11,285 nucleotides of DNA from Gammaproteobacteria bacterium (GTDB taxonomy: Bacteria > Pseudomonadota > Gammaproteobacteria > Steroidobacterales > Steroidobacteraceae): positions 1-11,285 of the forward strand of contig RGYP01000031.1 of the NCBI GenBank assembly GCA_010031985.1, written 5' to 3'. Made by a program: the position numbers and the translations under genes. Under the pieces are notes generated by a model. It was not told where the DNA came from and searched no databases. It saw only the letters and a list, made by a program, of their open reading frames with translations. How positions within the stretch are numbered: the first letter of the stretch is position 1; the number at the start of each line of letters is the position of its first letter. Below are positions 7,378 through 11,285 of this stretch, piece by piece.

Positions 7378-8288
7378 TCAGGCGGGCAGTGCGTCCCAGT
7401 ACGCCTCGATGCGCTTGCGCATGGTGGCATCGGGCAGACGCCCTTGCGCGGCTCCGAGATTGTCTTCGAGGTTCGCGACTTTGGTCATGCCCGGGATCGC
7501 GCAGGTGACGGCTGGGTGCGAGACGACGTACTTCAGGAAAACTTGTCCCCAGCTGTGCGCATCGAACTCGGCCGCCCAGTCGGGCAGTTTTTGCTCGCGA
7601 ACGCGGCCGAACAGATTGCCGTCGCGGCGGCGAGCGGCAACACCTCGTCCGCCGCACCACGATTGCCGAGCGAGTAGTCGACCTGAATGAAGTCGAGCTT
7701 CTGTGTGCGCATGAGGCGCAACATGTCGGGATACTGCGCGTCCTGCGAGGTGGTGATCCCCACGTAGCGGATCCGCTTCGCCGCCACCCACTCGGCCATC
7801 AGCGGCAGCAGGGCCTCGGCGCCGATCAGGTTGTGCACCTGCATCAGCTCGATGAAATGGGTCTGCAGACGACGCATCGATTCATCGATGCTGGCGATGC
7901 CCTCTTCGCGAGTACCCCCACGCGCCGTGACCTTGGTCGCCAAGAAGGCTTTCGGTCGATTGCCGATTTCGGCGAGCAACTCGCCGATCACGCGCTCGGA
8001 TTCGCGATAAAGAGGTGCCGTATCGATGACGCTGAGGCCCGCTGCCGTGAGCCGTTCGAGCACGGCGCGACGGGCTGCCCGCTCCTCCGGCGTGGTCGGG
8101 CTGTAATTGTTGGTGCCGACGCCGATGACGGGAATCTTCTCGCCGCTCGACGGGATGGTTTTTCGCAGCAGTGTGGCGGCGAGCGACGACACTCCGGTCG
8201 CGGCAAGGCCGGCGACGGCGCCGCTCGCCATGCCGAGCAGCAAGGCCGTACGACGATCGATCAGGGCATTGACGATGCGAGTGCTCAA
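7378..8288 (-). pseudogene. Tat-signal aldo/keto reductase, broken by a frameshifting internal deletion
   Basis: An NAD(P)H-dependent aldo/keto reductase is encoded in two frames. The 5' part (8288 to about 7627) uses a TTG start and gives a twin-arginine-like leader (DRRTALLLGMASGAVAGLAA), then the catalytic tetrad: Asp89 (VIDTAPLY), Tyr94, Lys119 (FLATKV) and His152 (MQVHNL). The 3' part (about 7626 to 7378) supplies NLFGRVREQKLPDWAAEF, SWGQVFLKYVVSHPAVTCAIPG and the C-terminal helices. At the junction the expected strand and loop of about 13-14 residues, usually like RGVAVLVNRPFGGG in relatives, is missing between LPLAA and DGNLF, and the frame shifts there. This is therefore more than a one-base error. 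Read as is, the 5' frame continues into nonsense and stops near 7533. It could be a true pseudogene or an assembly fault. The neighbouring spacing suggests it was recently an operon member. Confidence 0.82.
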
Positions 8289-8292
8289 GGCG

Positions 8293-8298
8293 TTCTCC
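8293..8298 (-). promoter_or_regulatory. ribosome binding site supporting a TTG start
   Basis: On the minus strand the sequence GGAGAA ends four bases before TTG 8288 (six bases counting from GGAG). This is the best Shine-Dalgarno in the region. It supports TTG as the aldo/keto reductase start over the ATG at 8231, which would discard the twin-arginine leader. Confidence 0.6.
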
Positions 8299-8307
8299 GA
8301 TGAATTC

Positions 8308-9036
8308 TTAGGTCGGCAGCAGCAGCTGCGGCATGGGGGGTGCCAGTTCGGGCGAGGCTGTGCGCAGCAGTGTCCACGCCAGACAAAGATTGGACGATAT
8401 CGCGGGGATCGGCAACTCGCGGCGGGCGGCTTGCAGCGCCCGCAAGGTCGGCATCCCGGTGCCGCTCAGGACCAGCGCATCGACACCTTGCAACTCGAGC
8501 TTGCGCAGCGCATCAAGCGCATCGCCGCTGGTCATTTCATAGATGCCGTGGGTATCGGTGAGTGCGGGATCGACTCGCAGGCGCGTGACGATTTCGACGC
8601 CGGCGAGTTCCCAGTAACGGTAGCCGGCCTCCGCCAGACTCTGCGGGTAGGGCGAGATCAGTGCGATGCGTCGGGCACCCATCGCCGTCAGCGAGCCGCG
8701 AATGGCTTGCGCGGCGGTGATCACGGGGATGCCTCGCATCTTGGAGGCGGTGGCCGTCAGCTCGTCTTCGAGCGTCGGACCCGCGCGATAGCTCGAGCCC
8801 GTGCAGCCAAATCCGAAAGCGGCGAGGCGCATCGACCCGAAGCTCGCGATCGCTTCGGGAATATGCCGGATGTAGTGATCGAGGCGTGTCTCGACGTCAG
8901 GTGCCGGATGCACGAGCCGGGTCGCATAAACGGCGACGCCCTCCGGCAGGAGGGCGCGCAGTTCGGGTTCGACGGTGGGATTGGCCTGCGGCGTCGCAAC
9001 CCCCAATCGGGCGCGGGCGCCGTAGTCCGCACTCAT
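8308..9036 (-). CDS. Asp/Glu racemase superfamily enzyme, maleate isomerase / arylmalonate decarboxylase-like
   Basis: This 242-residue protein belongs to the superfamily of aspartate/glutamate racemases, maleate cis-trans isomerases and arylmalonate decarboxylases, in which one or two cysteines act on either face of a carboxylate substrate. LGVATPQANPTVEPE (11-25) matches the N-terminal substrate-binding loop of maleate isomerases. The first active-site motif FGFGCTGSSYRAG carries Cys78. The second motif reads LVLSGTGMPTL, with Gly192 where relatives have a catalytic Cys (SCT or SCG). It is thus cofactor-free and single-cysteine, so it could be a decarboxylase, an isomerase variant or an inactive relative. 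I start it at ATG 9036, which overlaps the upstream TGA by four bases; TTG 9042 would add two residues. A 19-base gap with a good Shine-Dalgarno separates it from the aldo/keto reductase. Its reaction is not assignable. Confidence 0.85.
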   Translation of the reverse strand: MSADYGARARLGVATPQANPTVEPELRALLPEGVAVYATRLVHPAPDVETRLDHYIRHIPEAIASFGSMRLAAFGFGCTGSSYRAGPTLEDELTATASKMRGIPVITAAQAIRGSLTAMGARRIALISPYPQSLAEAGYRYWELAGVEIVTRLRVDPALTDTHGIYEMTSGDALDALRKLELQGVDALVLSGTGMPTLRALQAARRELPIPAISSNLCLAWTLLRTASPELAPPMPQLLLPT

Positions 9037-9410
9037 TCGCAAAGGCTTTCGAGATACCCCTGAGCCACTGGCGACAGGCGCTTCATGGCGAGGGCACGAG
9101 CCTTCGGGGCATCGACAAGATGCTCTAGCGGCCCGGATACGAGCATGCGCAGCACTTGCGGGTCCTTGCGGGACACAGCGGCCATTTTGTTGAGTACGGT
9201 GAAACCGCGGTAGATCTTGGCGCGCGGTGCGCGGCGGTTTTCGATGGAGCGAGCGAGATATTGGCCGAAGCGGGAGTACAGAAAGTAGTCGTCGTCACCG
9301 ACGTCGAAGCGGGCTTCGGCAAAGAAGTCCGGGAAGTTCTTTTCTAGATACTGATTGACCTTGAGAAGACGGGGTCCAGGGTCGTTGTCTTGCGACGCTG
9401 AGATCTTCAT
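9033..9410 (-). CDS. small uncharacterised protein, 125 aa
   Basis: I do not recognise this protein. It is the first gene of the four-gene minus-strand unit and its TGA overlaps the start of the racemase-like gene as ATGA, which argues that it is translated. It is soluble, with no signal peptide or membrane segment. Features seen are an N-terminal helix LLKVNQYLEKNFPDFFAEA, an acidic patch VGDDDYFLYSRFGQYLA, a basic stretch RRAPRAKIYRG and a C-terminal helical part (VLRMLVSGPLEHLVDAP and onward). There is no metal or nucleotide motif. The ATG at 9410 is preceded by GGAGGT at a longish 12-base spacing; the open frame continues upstream, but that extension is Arg/Gly-rich and reads like non-coding sequence. 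It could be a helical accessory protein; any function is unsupported. Confidence 0.7.
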   Translation of the reverse strand: MKISASQDNDPGPRLLKVNQYLEKNFPDFFAEARFDVGDDDYFLYSRFGQYLARSIENRRAPRAKIYRGFTVLNKMAAVSRKDPQVLRMLVSGPLEHLVDAPKARALAMKRLSPVAQGYLESLCE

Positions 9411-9554
9411 TTCTTCTTGTCCACCTCCATCGGGTCCAGACAGCCATCTCTGGACGTCACGAGCGGCACCACACCTCGCAACGCGCGCGAAAAGTAAGAC
9501 ACACGGACCGCGAGTGCAATACCTTTGGAAAAATTTTTTTCGGAGTGCCCGCCG
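9411..9554. promoter_or_regulatory. divergent intergenic region between the minus-strand operon and the SDR gene
   Basis: This 144-base stretch must hold promoters for both divergent units. It contains a GGAGGT Shine-Dalgarno on the minus strand (9423-9428), a 7-base dyad (9434-9455), and an AT-rich run GGAAAAATTTTTTT (9527-9540) that stands out from the GC-rich surroundings. On the minus strand TTGCAC, 17 bases, TACTTT forms a poor sigma-70-like pair. No convincing promoter is identifiable for the plus-strand gene. Confidence 0.4.
9434..9455. repeat. 7-base inverted repeat upstream of the minus-strand operon
   Basis: GTCCAGA and TCTGGAC flank an 8-base spacer. On the minus strand the dyad ends five bases before the GGAGGT Shine-Dalgarno and 23 bases before the ATG of the first operon gene. 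It could be a repressor operator or a hairpin in the 5' leader. The arms are short, so chance is possible. Confidence 0.45.
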
Positions 9555-10292
9555 ATGACAGACGACTCGCCACTCGCGCTCGCGAGTTTTCGGGCTCCGC
9601 TGCGCGCCTTGGTGTTCGGGGCGAGCGGCGGTATCGGTGGCGCCTTCGCCGATTTGCTCGCGGCGCACGATCGCGTTGCCGCGGTGTACGCGGCGTCACG
9701 AACCGCTACGCCGCCCTGGAATTTCTCGCTCGAAGATGAGGCTTCGATCGCAGCCGTCGCCGCCGCCGCGGCCGCAGCCGGGCCGCTGGATCTCGTCATC
9801 GTCGCCACGGGCATGTTGCACGACGAGCACCTGCAGCCGGAAAAAACCTGGCGCAGTCTCGACGCCGCGGCGCTCTCGCGAGCCTTCGCCGTGAATACGA
9901 CGGGGCCCGCGCTGATTGCCAAGCACACGCTCGGTTTGCTGCGACGCGACGCGAAGTCGGTATTCGCCTGTCTCTCGGCGCGCGTCGGTTCGATCGAGGA
10001 CAACCGTCTCGGGGGTTGGCATGCCTATCGCGCTTCCAAAGCCGCGCTCAACATGCTGGTCCGCAGCTGTGCCGTTGAGCTTCGCCAGCGAAACGCCGGT
10101 GCCCTGTGCGTGGCGCTGCACCCCGGCACGGTCGACACACGCCTTTCCAAGCCGTTTCAGAGTGGCGTGGAGCCCGCAAAACTCTTCACGCCGCGACGCT
10201 CGGCGAGCGCGCTGCTCGGGGTGCTCGACCGTTTGACCCCTGCCGACAGCGGTCGACTCTGGGCCTGGGATGGGCAGCCCATCCCGTTTTAA
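9555..10292 (+). CDS. short-chain dehydrogenase/reductase (SDR), C-factor-like
   Basis: This NAD(P)-dependent oxidoreductase of the classical SDR family has 245 residues. The Rossmann glycine motif GASGGIG is at 22-28, the structural Asn114 in VNTTGP, catalytic Ser141 in ACLSARVGS, and Tyr158/Lys162 in YRASK, so all catalytic residues are present. HPGTVDTRLSKPF (189-201) and the C-terminal GRLWAWDGQPIPF resemble the CsgA/C-factor subgroup of SDRs. An alanine run at about 66-75 lies in the variable region. I start at ATG 9555, with GGAG nine bases upstream; a TTG at 9525 in frame would add ten poor residues encoded by the AT-rich run. It is divergent from the minus-strand operon and 79 bases upstream of a CoA-transferase. 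The substrate is unknown. Confidence 0.9.
   Translation: MTDDSPLALASFRAPLRALVFGASGGIGGAFADLLAAHDRVAAVYAASRTATPPWNFSLEDEASIAAVAAAAAAAGPLDLVIVATGMLHDEHLQPEKTWRSLDAAALSRAFAVNTTGPALIAKHTLGLLRRDAKSVFACLSARVGSIEDNRLGGWHAYRASKAALNMLVRSCAVELRQRNAGALCVALHPGTVDTRLSKPFQSGVEPAKLFTPRRSASALLGVLDRLTPADSGRLWAWDGQPIPF
10267..10290 (+). terminator. terminator-like hairpin embedded in the end of the SDR gene
   Basis: GGGATGGG and CCCATCCC form a perfect 8-base-pair, GC-rich stem around a CAG loop, followed by G and four T residues. It covers the codons for the final WDGQPIPF region and its T run merges with the TAA stop. The shape fits a Rho-independent terminator, although the T tract is short. If active it would reduce read-through into the CoA-transferase gene 79 bases on. 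Confidence 0.5.
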
Positions 10293-10371
10293 CCCTGTAT
10301 CGGCCTCCCGAGGCGGGTGGTAGTCTCGGGGGCTTGGGGGATGGCTCGGCGATTTGGGATGGAACCCGACG
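10293..10371 (+). promoter_or_regulatory. short intergenic leader of the CoA-transferase gene
   Basis: This 79-base gap follows the hairpin above. It contains GCCTCCCGAGGC, a tiny stem without a T run, and TGGTAGTCT (10318-10326), which has an extended -10 TGn but a poor hexamer and no -35. A promoter here would be expected if the upstream hairpin terminates, but I cannot point to one with confidence. Confidence 0.2.
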
Positions 10372-11285
10372 ATGAGCGCGACCAAGACGGACTCAGGCAC
10401 GACCGCCCCGGGCGCCTCTCGCCCTTTGGATGGCGTGCGGGTCATCGACGTCGGCAATTTTTTGGCCGGCCCTTATGCGGGCACGATCATGGCCGAGTTC
10501 GGTGCCGAGGTGATCAAGATCGAGCACCCGCAAGGCGGCGATCCCATGCGTCGCTACGGCACCACGACCGCCCGTGCCGATGCCACGCTCAAGTGGCTGA
10601 GCGAGAGTCGCAACAAAAAATCCGTCACCTGTGATCTGCGTCAGCCCGAGGGCGTTGCGCTCTTGCTCAAGCTCGTCACCAAGGCCGACGTATTGATTGA
10701 GAACTTCAGGCCCGAGGCCATGGAAAGCTGGGGCCTCGGTTGGGAGGTGCTACGCGCGGCGAATCCGCGGCTCGTGATGTTGCGTGTCACGGGCTACGGA
10801 CAAACGGGGCCCTATCGACGACGCGCCGGGTTCGCACACATCGCGCAGGCTTTCGGCGGTCTCAACTATCTTGCCGGGTTCCCGGGCGAAACGCCGGTGC
10901 TGCCGGGCACCGTCCCTTTGGGCGATTACGTCGCAAGCCTGTTCGGTGCCATTGGCACCTTGATCGCGCTACGTCACGCCGAGCAGACGGGGCGCGGTCA
11001 GATCGTCGACGTCGGTATTTACGAGGCGATCTTCCGCATCCTCGAAGAAATCGCTGCCGCCTATGGCCTGCATGGCGTGGTGCGCGAACGCGAAGGCTCG
11101 GGCAGTTTCGTCGCCTGTCCGCATGGGCACTTTCGGACCCGTGACGATCGCTGGATCGCCATCGCTTGCACCACCGACAAGATGTTCGAACGTCTGGCGG
11201 CAGCGATGGGGCGACCCGAGCTTGCTTCTGCGGAACTTTACGGCGACCAACGCAAACGTCTCGCCGCGCGCGAGACGTTTGCGTT
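10372..11285 (+). CDS. CaiB/BaiF (family III) CoA-transferase, 3' end beyond the window
   Basis: The first 304 codons of a class III CoA-transferase are present, about three quarters of the usual roughly 400 residues; the frame is open at the right edge. These enzymes move CoA between acyl groups, as in formyl-CoA transferase, carnitine CoA-transferase and succinyl-CoA-dependent transferases. Family landmarks from the start are LDGVRVIDVGNFLAGPYAG, the EFGAEVIKIEHPQGGDPMR segment, SRNKKSVTCDLRQPEG, ADVLIENFRPEAMESWGLG, LRVTGYGQTGPYRRRAGF, the GDYVASLFG region containing the likely catalytic Asp, and GRGQIVDVGIYEAIFRILE. ATG 10372 is chosen because homology begins about 20 residues later; only a weak GGGATGGA lies upstream. 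The missing C-terminus would carry the small domain. The acyl substrate cannot be assigned. Confidence 0.93.
   Translation, partial: MSATKTDSGTTAPGASRPLDGVRVIDVGNFLAGPYAGTIMAEFGAEVIKIEHPQGGDPMRRYGTTTARADATLKWLSESRNKKSVTCDLRQPEGVALLLKLVTKADVLIENFRPEAMESWGLGWEVLRAANPRLVMLRVTGYGQTGPYRRRAGFAHIAQAFGGLNYLAGFPGETPVLPGTVPLGDYVASLFGAIGTLIALRHAEQTGRGQIVDVGIYEAIFRILEEIAAAYGLHGVVREREGSGSFVACPHGHFRTRDDRWIAIACTTDKMFERLAAAMGRPELASAELYGDQRKRLAARETFA
11249..11285. repeat. perfect 16-base inverted repeat at the right edge
   Basis: The arms AACGCAAACGTCTCGC (11249-11264) and GCGAGACGTTTGCGTT (11270-11285) are exact reverse complements separated by CGCGC. The repeat lies inside the CoA-transferase frame, coding for DQRKRLAARETFA, and the window stops at its last base, so it may extend further. 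It could be a coding coincidence, a fold-back assembly artefact or a genuine recognition site. Confidence 0.9.

Noticed and set aside
7533..7626. Continuation of the 5' aldo/keto reductase frame after the junction
   Set aside because: The residues after LPLAA are unlike any aldo/keto reductase, while the other frame matches the family, so this is out-of-frame read-through and not a real C-terminus.
8107..9063. 318-codon plus-strand open frame opposite the reductase and racemase-like genes
   Set aside because: Antisense shadow; composition is Arg/Gly/Gln-rich and it spans two real gene boundaries.
9411..9668. N-terminal extension of the 125-residue protein up to 9668
   Set aside because: The extra 86 residues run into the SDR gene on the other strand and read as Arg/Gly-rich non-coding sequence; ATG 9410 is a better start.

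Overview
The window is GC-rich, almost wall-to-wall coding DNA from what looks like a free-living proteobacterium, most likely a gammaproteobacterium. The first two genes read as close full-length relatives of E. coli YadG and YadH, and they sit with a YheT-type hydrolase, a SPOR lipoprotein, a GspA/ExeA-type ATPase and a PQQ dehydrogenase. I see no tRNA, rRNA, insertion sequence, phage gene or CRISPR array. No stretch over 300 bases lacks a gene.

Region 1 (25-6445, all on +) holds six tightly packed genes: a YadG/YadH-type ABC exporter with a 4-base overlap, an alpha/beta hydrolase of the YheT/EMB8 type, a SPOR-domain lipoprotein, a membrane-anchored AAA ATPase of the ExeA/GspA type that ends right after its transmembrane helix, and a periplasmic PQQ-dependent dehydrogenase. 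Gaps are 14-36 bases, so co-transcription is likely, although only the ABC pair and perhaps the SPOR/ATPase pair suggest a shared job.

Region 2 (6427-9410, all on -) is a four-gene unit read from right to left: a small protein I do not recognise, an Asp/Glu racemase / maleate isomerase / arylmalonate decarboxylase-like enzyme, a Tat-signal aldo/keto reductase broken by a frameshifting deletion, and a nucleoside hydrolase. The junctions are a 4-base overlap, a 19-base gap and a direct TGA-ATG abutment. Its last gene runs tail-to-tail into the PQQ dehydrogenase with a 19-base overlap. The unit looks like a small-molecule catabolic or salvage operon; the substrate cannot be read from the sequence.

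Region 3 (9555-11285, on +) is divergent from region 2 across a 144-base intergenic stretch. It holds a short-chain dehydrogenase whose last codons form a terminator-like hairpin, then the first 304 codons of a CaiB/BaiF (family III) CoA-transferase that runs off the right edge. The window ends exactly at the end of a perfect 16-base inverted repeat.

The observations most worth a second look are the racemase-like enzyme that keeps the first catalytic cysteine but has glycine where the second belongs, the deletion in the aldo/keto reductase, the short ExeA-type ATPase next to a separate SPOR lipoprotein, and the palindrome at the right edge. I found no clear evidence of a wholly new multi-gene system.
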